From positions 186,001 through 250,000 of the forward strand of contig JBILMS010000001.1 of NCBI GenBank assembly GCA_044375415.1: 64,000 nucleotides of DNA, written 5' to 3'. A model generated the notes under the pieces. The model had not been told where the DNA came from. It made no database searches and saw only the letters and a program-made list of their open reading frames with translations. This document shows positions 35,888 through 45,256 of this stretch, one piece after another; the first letter of the stretch is position 1, and each line of letters starts with the position of its first letter. This DNA comes from JAWXBG01 sp044375415 (GTDB lineage Bacteria; Bacteroidota; Bacteroidia; Flavobacteriales_D; Sanyastnellaceae). Made by a program: the position numbers and the translations under genes.

Positions 35888-35920
35888 CAAATATATAACC
35901 CTCATCGAAGAAAAAACAAA
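35888..35920 (-). promoter_or_regulatory. Promoter of the candidate small RNA
   Basis: Minus strand TTTG (35917-35920), 21 bases, then TATATTTG (35888-35895): a full match to the Bacteroidota TTTG-N19-21-TAnnTTTG consensus, and one of the best in the window, yet it faces away from secA and toward no gene. Confidence 0.7.
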
Positions 35921-36153
35921 TTTTATCGAATAAAAATGAACTTTAGTCGAAATAATTTCGGCGACGGTGTTGATTATCAATTATTTAAATAAATAAAAAG
36001 TTTCGATTAGTCAATTTGTCACTCCTATATATAATGGTATTGTTTTAGACATGCACGCTAGACACACAAAAACGCGGTCGCTCATCTATTTTTGAGGCCC
36101 GATAAAAAAAGATAAAACAGCGACAGTCTTGCAACAGATTGCCCACACAACAT

Positions 36154-39100
36154 ATGCTAGGTACATTATCCAAAATTCTCAAAAAGTTCGTCGGCGACAA
36201 AGCATCGGACGATCTCAAAATATTCCAGCCAATTGTAGAACAAGTAAATGCGATTGGTCGCGAATTGGAAAACATCAGCAATGATGAACTTCGTCAGCGT
36301 GCAGAACGAATGAAGCAACTTATTCAAGAACGCATTGCGCCGATTGAAAAGGAAATAGATGAACTCAAAGCTCAAGCCGAAGGTCTGCCGGGAACAGAGT
36401 TAGAAATGAAAGAAACAATCTTTCAGCAAGTGGATGTGCTAGCGAAGGAGTCTGACAAAAAGACCGAAGAAGTTTTGGACGAACTTATGCCCGAAGCCTT
36501 CGCTGTTGTAAAAGAAACCGCCCGTCGCCTGAAAGAAAACGCAGAACTCCGTGTAACGGCCTCGCAGCTCGATCGCGATTTTGCAGCATCGGGAACCAAA
36601 GCTCATGTCACCATCGAAGGCGATCACGCAATTTGGTCGAGTTCGTGGCTCGCAGCCGGAAACATCATGAAATGGGACATGGTCCATTACGATGTTCAGC
36701 TTATTGGTGGAGCCGCATTGCACAAAGGAAAAGTTTCTGAGATGGCCACAGGTGAAGGAAAAACGTTGGTAGCCACATTAGCCGTTTTTCTAAACGCATT
36801 AGCCGGCAGAGGTGTACACTTAGTAACTGTAAATGACTATCTAGCAAAACGTGACTCCGAGTGGATGGGACCTTTATATGAGTTTCATGGACTGACCGTT
36901 GACTGCATAGATAAACACCAACCGAATTCGGATGCTCGGCGTAAGGCATATAGATCGTCTATCACTTTTGGAACGAACAATGAATTTGGTTTCGACTACC
37001 TCCGAGACAATATGGCGGTGGATGCTACGCACCTCGTGCAGCGCAAACATCACTTCGCCATTGTCGATGAGGTAGATAGCGTATTGATTGACGAAGCTAG
37101 AACACCTTTGATTATTTCGGGACCGACTCCTAAAGGAGATCAACAAGAGTTTGATAATCTAAAACCTAAAGTTCAACTTCTTATCAATGCCCAAAAGGCA
37201 GTAGTAAACGATTTCATTACTGAAGCCAAGAAAAAACTGACTCCGGATGAAAATCATCAAACAACTAAAGATGAAACACTCGAGGGAAGCACAGCCCTTT
37301 TCCGAGCCTATCGCGGTATGCCTAAAACCAAAGCGCTTATAAAACTATTAAGTGAAGGTGGTATTAAGGCACAACTTCTAAAAACGGAAGGACATTATCT
37401 TCAGGACAATCAGCGTGAAATGCCTAAAGCTGATGAGCCACTTTTCTTTGTCATCGAAGAAAAACATAACCAAGTTCACCTTACTGAAAAAGGGATTCAA
37501 CTCATCTCCCAAAACATGGAAGATGAAAAATTCTTTGTGTTGCCTGATCTTGGAAGTGAATTGGCCGACATCGAAAATAGCGGCAAAAGCGACGAAGAAA
37601 AATTGAGCATGAAAGAAGATCTCATGCGCGATTACACGGTGAAAAGTGAGCGTATTCACACCATCAACCAGCTTCTGAAATCGTATGCACTTTTCGAAAA
37701 AGATATCGACTATGTTGTAATAGACAACAAAGTGAAAATTGTGGACGAGCAAACAGGTCGTATCATGGAAGGTCGCCGCTACAGCGACGGTTTGCACCAA
37801 GCCATTGAAGCGAAAGAAAATGTGAAAGTTGAAGCAGCAACACAAACGTATGCTACCATCACATTGCAAAACTATTTCCGGATGTATCACAAGTTGGCAG
37901 GTATGACAGGTACTGCCGAAACAGAAGCCGGAGAATTGTGGAGTATTTACAAATTGGATGTCATGGTTATTCCTACCAATCGCAATATTTCGCGAAAGGA
38001 TATGAATGACAAAATCTATAAAACGAAACGAGAGAAGTACAACGCAGTGATAGATGAAATCGGAGAATTGCGCAATGCAGGTCGTCCGGTGCTCGTAGGA
38101 ACCACTACAGTTGAAGTATCTGAGTTGCTCTCTAAAATGCTTCGACTTCGCAACATTGATCACCAAGTATTAAATGCAAAACTTCACCAACGTGAAGCGG
38201 ATATTGTTGCCTCAGCCGGTCAAGCCGGAACCGTAACGATTGCCACTAACATGGCCGGTCGTGGTACCGACATCAAACTCGGACCTGGAGTAAAAGAAGC
38301 CGGAGGTCTGGCTATCATCGGAACAGAACGTCACGATTCACGTCGTGTCGATCGTCAGTTGCGCGGTCGTGCCGGTCGTCAGGGTGATCCGGGATCATCG
38401 CAGTTCTATGTTTCCCTTGAAGACGATCTCATGCGTTTGTTTGGAAGTGATCGCATTGCAAAAATGATGGACCGCCTTGGATTAAAAGAAGGTGAAGTAA
38501 TTCAGCATAGTATGATCACCAGTTCGATTGAGCGTGCGCAGAAAAAAGTGGAAGAAAACAACTTTGGTATTCGAAAACGTTTGCTCGAATATGATGACGT
38601 TATGAATTCGCAGCGCGAAGTAATTTACAAGAGAAGAAAACATGCCTTGTTTGGAGAGCGCTTGAAGCTCGATATAGATAACATGTTTTATGATCTTGCA
38701 GCGGGTAGTATCGCGGATTTCCATTCGGCCAAAGATTTTGATGGATTCAAACTAGATCTTTTGCTTCAATTTGGTATCGATTCACCTGTGGATGCAAAGG
38801 AATTTGCATCCCTACCCGAGGATGAAATTGCTCACCGTACTTATACGGCCGTTGAGCGCAATTACAAACGCCGAATTGAACAACTCGCACAAGAGGCTCA
38901 TCCGGTCATTAAAAATGTGTACGAAAACAATACGCAGGGATTTGTAAACATTGCAGTACCATTCAGCGATGGTCGCAGAGGAGTGCAAGTTGCCGTAAAC
39001 CTTGAAAAAGCCCACGCTTCAGAAGGTCGTGAAATAGTAGATGCCCTTGAAAAAGGAATTACTTTGGCGATGATCGACAGCAGTTGGAAAGAACATTTGC

Positions 39101-39528
39101 GCGATATGGATGATCTCCGAGGCAATGTTCAGTTTGCATCGCACGAACAAAAAGATCCATTGCTAATCTATAAGTTCGAGTCATACAAACTCTTCAAAAA
39201 CATGATTGCGAAGGTGAATCACGAGATTGCATCTTTCCTAATGAAATGTCAATTGCCGGCGGCTCAACAACCTGCACAAATTCGTCAGGCCACTACGCCT
39301 AAAGCACTCGACACTTCGAGAGTACAGACCAACAAACCGATCATGCAAAACCTTGCTGAGCGCAGCAGTTCGAACCTTCGTGAAGCCCAAAGACCAATGG
39401 CCCCGCCAAGTGGTCCGGCACCAAAACCGGAGACAATCATTCGTCAAGAAGCCAAGGTCGGCCGCAACGATTTATGTCCATGTGGTTCCGGGAAGAAGTA
39501 TAAGAGTTGTCATGGAATAGGGGAATAA
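36154..39528 (+). CDS. secA: Preprotein translocase ATPase SecA
   Basis: Motor that drives preproteins through SecYEG. I use the ATG at 36154 (1,124 residues); the TTG at 36139 adds only five. Features in order: Walker A in MATGEGKTLVATLA, the preprotein cross-linking domain, the DEVDSVLIDEARTPLIISGP (Walker B) helicase segment, NBD2 with TIATNMAGRGTDIKLGPGV and RQLRGRAGRQGDPGSSQFY, a helical scaffold domain with SSWKEHLRDMDDLR, and a C-terminal zinc motif CPCGSGKKYKSCHG. It is about 220 residues longer than E. coli SecA because of an insertion between the Walker B region and NBD2, usual in Bacteroidota. secG lies 17 kb away. Confidence 0.97.
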   Translation: MLGTLSKILKKFVGDKASDDLKIFQPIVEQVNAIGRELENISNDELRQRAERMKQLIQERIAPIEKEIDELKAQAEGLPGTELEMKETIFQQVDVLAKESDKKTEEVLDELMPEAFAVVKETARRLKENAELRVTASQLDRDFAASGTKAHVTIEGDHAIWSSSWLAAGNIMKWDMVHYDVQLIGGAALHKGKVSEMATGEGKTLVATLAVFLNALAGRGVHLVTVNDYLAKRDSEWMGPLYEFHGLTVDCIDKHQPNSDARRKAYRSSITFGTNNEFGFDYLRDNMAVDATHLVQRKHHFAIVDEVDSVLIDEARTPLIISGPTPKGDQQEFDNLKPKVQLLINAQKAVVNDFITEAKKKLTPDENHQTTKDETLEGSTALFRAYRGMPKTKALIKLLSEGGIKAQLLKTEGHYLQDNQREMPKADEPLFFVIEEKHNQVHLTEKGIQLISQNMEDEKFFVLPDLGSELADIENSGKSDEEKLSMKEDLMRDYTVKSERIHTINQLLKSYALFEKDIDYVVIDNKVKIVDEQTGRIMEGRRYSDGLHQAIEAKENVKVEAATQTYATITLQNYFRMYHKLAGMTGTAETEAGELWSIYKLDVMVIPTNRNISRKDMNDKIYKTKREKYNAVIDEIGELRNAGRPVLVGTTTVEVSELLSKMLRLRNIDHQVLNAKLHQREADIVASAGQAGTVTIATNMAGRGTDIKLGPGVKEAGGLAIIGTERHDSRRVDRQLRGRAGRQGDPGSSQFYVSLEDDLMRLFGSDRIAKMMDRLGLKEGEVIQHSMITSSIERAQKKVEENNFGIRKRLLEYDDVMNSQREVIYKRRKHALFGERLKLDIDNMFYDLAAGSIADFHSAKDFDGFKLDLLLQFGIDSPVDAKEFASLPEDEIAHRTYTAVERNYKRRIEQLAQEAHPVIKNVYENNTQGFVNIAVPFSDGRRGVQVAVNLEKAHASEGREIVDALEKGITLAMIDSSWKEHLRDMDDLRGNVQFASHEQKDPLLIYKFESYKLFKNMIAKVNHEIASFLMKCQLPAAQQPAQIRQATTPKALDTSRVQTNKPIMQNLAERSSSNLREAQRPMAPPSGPAPKPETIIRQEAKVGRNDLCPCGSGKKYKSCHGIGE

Positions 39529-39532
39529 CCGT

Positions 39533-39595
39533 CGGGACGGACGGCAGTCCGTCCGTGCGGTTGTTGGGACGGACAGCCGTCCGTCCCCACAACCG
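39533..39595. repeat. GC-rich palindromic element between secA and the ABC-F gene
   Basis: Two adjacent hairpins built on the same word: GGACGGAC-ggca-GTCCGTCC (39535-39554) and GGGACGGAC-agcc-GTCCGTCCC (39566-39587), the latter extended by CGGTTGT/ACAACCG to a stem of about 17 bp with one mismatch (39558-39595). Much more GC-rich than its surroundings. It fills the gap between two convergent stop codons, as REP-like elements often do. No T-run, so any terminator role would be by structure alone. Confidence 0.75.
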
Positions 39596-39596
39596 A

Positions 39597-41534
39597 TTAC
39601 AATTCGCTCATTTCCGCGCCGGTTTTTTCCCACTCGGCCATGAGGTCTTCGAGTTGCTTTTTGGCCTCTTCGTATTCAGCGAGTTTTTTCTGACTATTCT
39701 CCGCATTGTTATAATCCAAGAGAGCTATTTCTCCATCGAGATGTCTAATAGTTTCTTCGGCCAACGAAATTCCTTTTTCCAGTTTTTCGATCTGCGTTTG
39801 GAGTTTCTTTTTTATCCTTTCCTTTTCCTTTTTATCGCGATGATCTTCTCTTGATACTTCAACGACTTGAACTTTTGGTTTTTCTGCTTTCGAAACTTTG
39901 TTCTGTTCAAACAATGCAATCGACTCTGCTTTTTTCTCTTTCAGGAAGTCGAGAACGTCGCCAAACCAAGTGCGAAGACCATCCGGCTGGATTTCGTAAA
40001 CAATATTCGTAAGGCCATTGAGGAAATCCCTGTCGTGACTTACCACTAATAGAGTTCCTTCATATTGCTGCAAGGCCTCTTTCAGGATTTTTTTACTTTG
40101 CAAATCGAGGTGGTTTGTCGGCTCGTCGAGAATCAAGAAATTGTAAGGTTCCAGAAGCAATTTACAGATTGCCAAACGCCCCTTCTCTCCTCCACTTAAT
40201 ACACGAACTTTTTTATCAATTTCATCCCCACCAAAAAGAAAAGCGCCGAGAAGACCGCGAATATTTTTTCTAATATCTCCGGTTGCTTCGTCGTCAATTG
40301 TTTCAAAAACTGTTTTATCGCCATCGAGAGTGGCAGCTTGATTTTGGGCAAAATATCCCAGATTCACGCCATATCCCGGTTGAATAGTACCATCGTCATG
40401 AGACTCCTGATTTACTAGGATTTTCAAGAGAGTAGTTTTACCCACACCATTGCGTCCAACCAAAGCGATCTTTTCACCTCGGTTGATCATCATATCGAGG
40501 TTGCGAAACAGTTTCAGTTCGCCAAAGGCTTTTGAAAGTCCAATTGCCGTAAGGACTACCTTTCCGCTCTGGACGGGCGATTGAAACTTAAAATTAACGC
40601 CACCTGTATCGAAGTCATCGACTTCAATTTTATCGAGTTTTTCAAGTTTTTTGATCAAACTTTGGGCGAAAGCGGCTTTATCTTTTTTCGCTCTGAATTT
40701 GTCGATCAACTTTTGAGTGTCCTCGATATACTTCTGCTGGTTTTTCGCAGCTTGATATTGACGTTCAATTTCATCTTGACGTTGAACGATGTATTTAGAA
40801 TACGAAAATTTGTAATCGTAAATTTTTCCTTTTGAAATCTCTACAGTACGACGCGTAACATTATCCAAAAAAGTACGGTCGTGAGAAATAAGAACTACAG
40901 CTCCGGGATAATCCGAAAGAAAATCTTCGAGCCATTCGATACTTTCGATATCGAGGTGATTGGTTGGCTCGTCGAGCAATAGTAGATCCGGGTTTTGGAG
41001 AAGAATTTTACCAAGTTCAACTCTCATTTTCCAACCACCGGAGAATTCGGCCATTGGTCGATTCATATCCGAGGATTTGAAACCGAGACCTTTTAGTACC
41101 TTCTCAATTTTCTCTTCGATATTTCCACTTTCTAGCAATTCGAGGCGGTGTGACACAAATTCCAAACGTTCCACCATACGACCGTAATCATCGGAAGTGT
41201 AATCCTCCATGGTAGAGATATCGTGCCCCAATTTGTCGAGTTCCGCATGAAGCGATTGCACTTCAGCGAAAGCTGTTTTGGCTTCTTCGTAAACCGAAGC
41301 ACTGTCGCGGTGGGCCATTTCCTGCGGTAAGTAGCCAACCGTTGAACCCCTTGTAAGCGAAATACTTCCTTCGGTTGGTTTTTGAAGACCGGCCAAAGTC
41401 TTGAGCAGGGTCGATTTTCCGGCCCCGTTTTTACCCACAAGTCCAATACGGTCGCGCGGACCTATAAAAAACGAAATGCTTTGAAAAAGGGCTCTTGAGC
41501 CAAAAAAAACGCTGAGATTTCCTATTGTTACCAT
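39597..41534 (-). CDS. ABC-F family ATPase (ribosome-associated type)
   Basis: 645 residues with two ABC domains in one chain and no membrane segment. First half: Walker A GKNGAGKST (about 35-43), signature FSGGWKMRVELGKIL, Walker B LLLLDEPTNHLD. Second half: GRNGVGKTT, signature LSGGEKGRLAICKLL, FLILDEPTNHLD. The linker between them (about 235-320) and a C-terminal coiled coil (about 555-645, KKEKERIKKKLQTQIEKLEK) are typical of the Uup/YdiF-like branch of ABC-F proteins, which act on ribosomes or, for Uup, bind DNA through the coiled coil. It probably has its own promoter; it converges with secA. Confidence 0.92.
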   Translation of the reverse strand: MVTIGNLSVFFGSRALFQSISFFIGPRDRIGLVGKNGAGKSTLLKTLAGLQKPTEGSISLTRGSTVGYLPQEMAHRDSASVYEEAKTAFAEVQSLHAELDKLGHDISTMEDYTSDDYGRMVERLEFVSHRLELLESGNIEEKIEKVLKGLGFKSSDMNRPMAEFSGGWKMRVELGKILLQNPDLLLLDEPTNHLDIESIEWLEDFLSDYPGAVVLISHDRTFLDNVTRRTVEISKGKIYDYKFSYSKYIVQRQDEIERQYQAAKNQQKYIEDTQKLIDKFRAKKDKAAFAQSLIKKLEKLDKIEVDDFDTGGVNFKFQSPVQSGKVVLTAIGLSKAFGELKLFRNLDMMINRGEKIALVGRNGVGKTTLLKILVNQESHDDGTIQPGYGVNLGYFAQNQAATLDGDKTVFETIDDEATGDIRKNIRGLLGAFLFGGDEIDKKVRVLSGGEKGRLAICKLLLEPYNFLILDEPTNHLDLQSKKILKEALQQYEGTLLVVSHDRDFLNGLTNIVYEIQPDGLRTWFGDVLDFLKEKKAESIALFEQNKVSKAEKPKVQVVEVSREDHRDKKEKERIKKKLQTQIEKLEKGISLAEETIRHLDGEIALLDYNNAENSQKKLAEYEEAKKQLEDLMAEWEKTGAEMSEL

Positions 41535-41555
41535 TGCGGGCGCGAAATTAGTTCT

Positions 41556-41586
41556 AAAAAGAGCGCCTGCCGAACGCGAACGCCCT
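41556..41586 (-). terminator. Probable terminator after the gldO-like gene
   Basis: Minus strand AGGGCGTT, an 11-base loop, GGCGCTCT: 8-bp stem with three G-U pairs followed by TTTTA. It begins 26 bases past the stop of the gldO-like gene. Confidence 0.45.
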
Positions 41587-41612
41587 TTATTTCGCTAAAG
41601 AAACAGAACCCA

Positions 41613-42521
41613 TCAATACTGCCACAAATCGTGCTCCATGATGAAAAGATCGTTTTTGATCTCCTCGGACTCGATTAAAGCATCGATGTTTCGGGCATAG
41701 TCGGAGATATATCTATTATAAACGTTTGCCTCTTTGACCACAAAACTCGAGAACATGCGTTTTTCGAATAGTTCGTCGAAGGTCATTCGTTGAGCATCGT
41801 TGCTACGATTGAAGGCTGCTTGGTTGGCTAAAACGTACCTCAATTCCGGAAAATAAATCCAAAACAAGGGTTTCATTCCGCGCTTTAGACCATTGTCGTC
41901 GTAATCTTCCATCATAGGGCAAATGCCAATGATGCGAACGTATCTCTCGGAGCGCTGCTTATCGAAAAGCCAATCTTCTTTGATTTGGTATTGAGTAATA
42001 GAAATGGACTCAACAGGTTTGTTGACCGGTACGATATCCGGCTCTCCTGTCTCCAAAATCAAGACCGTTTCATATTGTATCGGGTTCAAAAGAGAATCAA
42101 GTTCCGTTTGCGAAAGTTGATAGACGAATTCGTCGTTATCCCCTGTTGGTCCCAGACCATAAGCACTTATCGATCCTTCAACGAGCAGGGCATCCTTAAT
42201 GCAATCAAACAAACTCTTGCGATCTGCAATACGTTCAATAGGGAAATAAAGCGGGTGATTCATCTTTTCTCTGAGATCGATGACTTGCCAGATGCGCTTG
42301 GCCCACATCACATCTGCCTCGCGCAAATACGGATGAGCGATAACTCGTTTGGTGGGAATCACCTCCGCTACCCAAGGTCTGTCCGGTACAGATGGATCGG
42401 GAAAATACCTCCCTTCTCCGACAGTTGTGCCTGTAGTGTCGGACTCTGAGCCCGAAATTTGAGAATAAACTTGAATAGAAGACAGTAGCAATACAGTAGC
42501 AAAGACATTGATTTTTTTCAT
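41613..42521 (-). CDS. gldO: Second GldN family protein (GldO-like), T9SS ring component
   Basis: 302 residues from ATG 42521, whose product starts MKKINVFATVLLLSSIQVYSQ (signal peptide). The ORF can be extended upstream to 42578 but that would pre-empt the signal peptide. It matches the neighbouring GldN over nearly the whole mature length: HPYLREADVMWAKR, WQVIDLREKMNHPLYFPI, YGLGPTGDNDEF, IKEDWLFDKQRSERYVRI and GICPMMEDYDDNGLKRG are shared almost unchanged. In Flavobacterium johnsoniae gldN and gldO are a similar tandem pair with partly redundant function. GldN/PorN forms the periplasmic ring with lipoprotein GldK. A terminator separates this copy from gldN. Confidence 0.88.
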   Translation of the reverse strand: MKKINVFATVLLLSSIQVYSQISGSESDTTGTTVGEGRYFPDPSVPDRPWVAEVIPTKRVIAHPYLREADVMWAKRIWQVIDLREKMNHPLYFPIERIADRKSLFDCIKDALLVEGSISAYGLGPTGDNDEFVYQLSQTELDSLLNPIQYETVLILETGEPDIVPVNKPVESISITQYQIKEDWLFDKQRSERYVRIIGICPMMEDYDDNGLKRGMKPLFWIYFPELRYVLANQAAFNRSNDAQRMTFDELFEKRMFSSFVVKEANVYNRYISDYARNIDALIESEEIKNDLFIMEHDLWQY

Positions 42522-42578
42522 GGCTTTGCAGGTTTTAATGGTTAGCACATTAACCCTTGAGCACAGAAAATATTGCAC

Positions 42579-42603
42579 AAAAAAAACCGGGCACTAGTCC
42601 CGG
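42579..42603 (-). terminator. Terminator between gldN and the gldO-like gene
   Basis: Minus strand CCGGG-7 nt-CCCGG followed by eight T, 19 bases after the gldN stop. Leaky readthrough could still feed the second copy. Confidence 0.75.
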
Positions 42604-42622
42604 CTCTTTTACATATTCTTTC

Positions 42623-43477
42623 TTAATAATGCCAAAGGTCATGTTCCATGAGGAAGAGATCGTTTTTCACTCTCTCAGACTCAAGGAGGGCATCGATGTT
42701 ACGAGCATAGTCAGAAATTGTACGATCGTAAACGTTCGCTTCCTTAACTACATAACTCGTGAACATGCGCTTTTCAAAAAGTTCGTCAAACGAAATTTGA
42801 AGAGCGTCGTTTTGGCGATTAAAAACGTCTTGGTTTACGAGTACATATCTCAATTCAGGGAAATAAATCCAGAAGAGAGGTTTCATACCACGTTTTAGAC
42901 CATTATCGTCATAATCTTCCATCATCGGACAAATACCAATGATTCGTACATAACGTTCGGAGCGTTGTTTGTCGAAGAGCCAGTCTTCTTTAATTACATA
43001 TTGTGTAATAGAAATGGATTCAACAGGTTTTACTGTTTGCACCAATTCCGGCTCTTGTGTATCGATGTTTATCACTGTTTCGGTAGAAATCGGATTCAAC
43101 AAAGAATCCAATTCCACTTGCGAAAGTTGCCAGTGAAATTCATCATCATCTCCGGTAGGGCCGAGACCGTAGGCAGCAATTGAACCTTCTTCGAGAAGTG
43201 CATCTTTCATGCAATCGAATAGGCTTTTGCGGTCTTCAATCCGATCTATCGGGAAGTACAACATGTGATTCATTTTTTCGCGAAGGTCAATTACCTGCCA
43301 AACGCGTTTAGCCCACATTACATCTGCTTCACGCAGGTATGGATGAGGAATTACTCGTTTAGTTGGATTTGCTTCGCGCACATAAGCACCATCCAGAACA
43401 GTCTGAATCTGTGCGAATGAATCTGCGCCGGTCAACAGCAGGGCTGTTAAAACGAACGATACAACGAACCTTTTCAT
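42623..43477 (-). CDS. gldN: GldN, periplasmic ring component of the type IX secretion system
   Basis: 284 residues from ATG 43477, whose product begins MKRFVVSFVLTALLLTGADSFAQ (signal peptide). Contains the family core (VIPHPYLREADVMWAKRVW, PIDRIEDRKSLFDC, KEDWLFDKQRSERYVRIIGI, LKRGMKPLFWIYFPELRYVL). GldN (PorN) with GldK (PorK) forms the large ring under the outer membrane that GldLM energises. It is the last gene before a terminator in gldK-gldL-gldM-gldN. I prefer 43477 to the in-frame 43501 because the latter would overlap gldM and spoil the signal peptide. Confidence 0.93.
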   Translation of the reverse strand: MKRFVVSFVLTALLLTGADSFAQIQTVLDGAYVREANPTKRVIPHPYLREADVMWAKRVWQVIDLREKMNHMLYFPIDRIEDRKSLFDCMKDALLEEGSIAAYGLGPTGDDDEFHWQLSQVELDSLLNPISTETVINIDTQEPELVQTVKPVESISITQYVIKEDWLFDKQRSERYVRIIGICPMMEDYDDNGLKRGMKPLFWIYFPELRYVLVNQDVFNRQNDALQISFDELFEKRMFTSYVVKEANVYDRTISDYARNIDALLESERVKNDLFLMEHDLWHY

Positions 43478-43493
43478 GGTATGTCGATTTGGT

Positions 43494-45215
43494 TTAACCA
43501 TTTATAATCCTCAACGTGATGTTGGAGAGTTTTCTTTCCGTTCCATCAGGCATTTTGCAAAGGATGTTTTCCAATGAGAACGACTGACCGGGTTTCAATT
43601 TATCAATAGCACCTTTTTGTCCATCGGTAATTCTATTTGCAGAAGAAGGTTGCTCGTTTACTTTACCATCCGAAGAAACTACTACCAAGGTGAAAGACTT
43701 GATAGTCGGTTTAGCTTCGAAGTCAAAGTCCTTCATTTCAGGAATGATACCTTGGGCATTTTTCGCTGTTGATTTTGTAATCACGTTATCCGTAGGGTAC
43801 TTACCATTAAAGTTTGGCACCGGATCGGGCATACGTTTTACACGGAACTTTTTGGTACCCATGTTGGTTTTCTTACCGTTGATTTCAGCTACCACACTGA
43901 TGTCGGCTTCTGCGCCTGCACCGGGAGTAATAGTGAATTTACCGGCACCATCTTTTACCAATTGGTGTCCGCTGCAGCTTGCCTCAATTTTGTTGAGGTC
44001 GGCGCCCGGAACAGAAATTTCAATTGGGTTTGGAAGACCGCGGTAGAATACGTTCATTTTAGTAGGTGAAACAACGAGAGCCGGTTCAGCTACAGTGAAA
44101 GGAGGAATATTGAATGGGATGCGTTTTGCAGAACCATCGGCATCCTGGTATTCGATCATACCGCGGTAACCGTGATCTCCAATAGACATTCCACCGGTGA
44201 GCTTTTTGATACGAACTTTTCCATCAGGACCTGAAGTATAGACTTCTGACCCTGGTGAAAATTCGGTTGCAACACCAGGTTGTCCTGAATATTCGCCACC
44301 AATGTACACTTTTGTCTGTCTCGTTTTATCGAACGCAGCCAAGTACACTTCAGTAACAAACGAGTCACCTTTAAGAACGTAACTCTGCTTAGGCACAACA
44401 GCTACCGTTACGTCGGTAAATTTCAAGTCCTTCGCATTGATACCTTTTTGTAGTTCCTCCAAAACATCGGCCTTTGCCTTTTTAACCGTAGTCTCTACAG
44501 TAGAAAGATAGGTGATGATAGCAGCCAATGGCACGTGGAAGAAGTTTTTGGTTTCCCAACTAACCTCTTTGTTTGCTTCCATTTGCGACTTGTAGGAGAA
44601 AGATGAATCCAGAGTGGTTTTCAATCCATCGGAGAGCGACCATTTTCCGCCTGTAGCATTCGTAAGTTCAATACCTTTCAATTGATCTCGGAAACCTTCC
44701 AATTTAGTACGAAGTTCGAATGCAGACCATGGATCCTGGCGAGGAACGTCGGGCTTGGGTCCAACAAGCAAAGCTGTATTGTTTTGGTTTTCGTCCGGCT
44801 TACGTATGATAAGTTTGCCATCCGGTCCTTTTGCATCCAATTGGATAGAACGACCGTCGACCATAAATTCGGCGAAATCTTTACCTTCTTTATCACCCTT
44901 CATAGAAGCAGCCATAACGTGAGCCTTAAACTCTTCAATGTACTTATCAAGTTCATTCGAAAGTTTTATCACTTCATCGGCTTTATCTAAGAATGGTTTA
45001 GTCTTAGTAGGGTCCTTTTCCATCTCGGCTTGAAGCGCGAGGAATGAATTGGTCGCCTTTCCATCAATAGTAGTGTTCGTGCGCGACACTCCTTTATCGA
45101 TGGCAATAAATGCATCTAATATTTCCTTGGAGACGTTCATGGCTAACAGAGCTGTTAGTACCAGATACATCATACCAATCATTTTTTGTCTCGGGGATTC
45201 CTTACCACCAGCCAT
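43494..45215 (-). CDS. gldM: GldM, T9SS motor component
   Basis: 573 residues. One transmembrane helix near the N-terminus (about 10-33, KMIGMMYLVLTALLAMNVSK) that sits beside the GldL helices to form the proton-driven motor, then a long periplasmic shaft of four domains (coiled D1 at about 35-220, beta domains D2-D4 after that) that reaches GldK/GldN. Its N-terminus, MAGGKESPRQKMIGMMYLVL, is diagnostic. Located between gldL (41-base gap) and gldN (16-base gap). Confidence 0.95.
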   Translation of the reverse strand: MAGGKESPRQKMIGMMYLVLTALLAMNVSKEILDAFIAIDKGVSRTNTTIDGKATNSFLALQAEMEKDPTKTKPFLDKADEVIKLSNELDKYIEEFKAHVMAASMKGDKEGKDFAEFMVDGRSIQLDAKGPDGKLIIRKPDENQNNTALLVGPKPDVPRQDPWSAFELRTKLEGFRDQLKGIELTNATGGKWSLSDGLKTTLDSSFSYKSQMEANKEVSWETKNFFHVPLAAIITYLSTVETTVKKAKADVLEELQKGINAKDLKFTDVTVAVVPKQSYVLKGDSFVTEVYLAAFDKTRQTKVYIGGEYSGQPGVATEFSPGSEVYTSGPDGKVRIKKLTGGMSIGDHGYRGMIEYQDADGSAKRIPFNIPPFTVAEPALVVSPTKMNVFYRGLPNPIEISVPGADLNKIEASCSGHQLVKDGAGKFTITPGAGAEADISVVAEINGKKTNMGTKKFRVKRMPDPVPNFNGKYPTDNVITKSTAKNAQGIIPEMKDFDFEAKPTIKSFTLVVVSSDGKVNEQPSSANRITDGQKGAIDKLKPGQSFSLENILCKMPDGTERKLSNITLRIING

Positions 45216-45256
45216 TGTTTTGCAGGTATTTGAGGGTTAGAGAAAAATTGATACGA

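Larger units (their letters stand above)
35338..36153. other. 816-base gene-poor region between nrdB and secA
   Basis: No ORF here has the look of a gene: the 65- and 90-residue ORFs at 35573-35770 (+) and 35515-35787 (-) overlap each other, lack family features, and the second runs through a terminator hairpin. The region holds an inverted repeat CTAACT-N7-AGTTAG (35399-35417) upstream of nrdB, a weak hairpin at 35534-35549, a candidate small RNA on the minus strand (about 35694-35883) with its own promoter and terminator, and an AT-rich stretch (35880-36050) leading to secA. Confidence 0.6.

Noticed and set aside
37378..38166. 262-codon open frame antisense to secA
   Set aside because: It lies wholly opposite the well-conserved SecA core, has a low-complexity Phe/His/Val-rich translation with no domain, and is explained by codon bias of the real gene.
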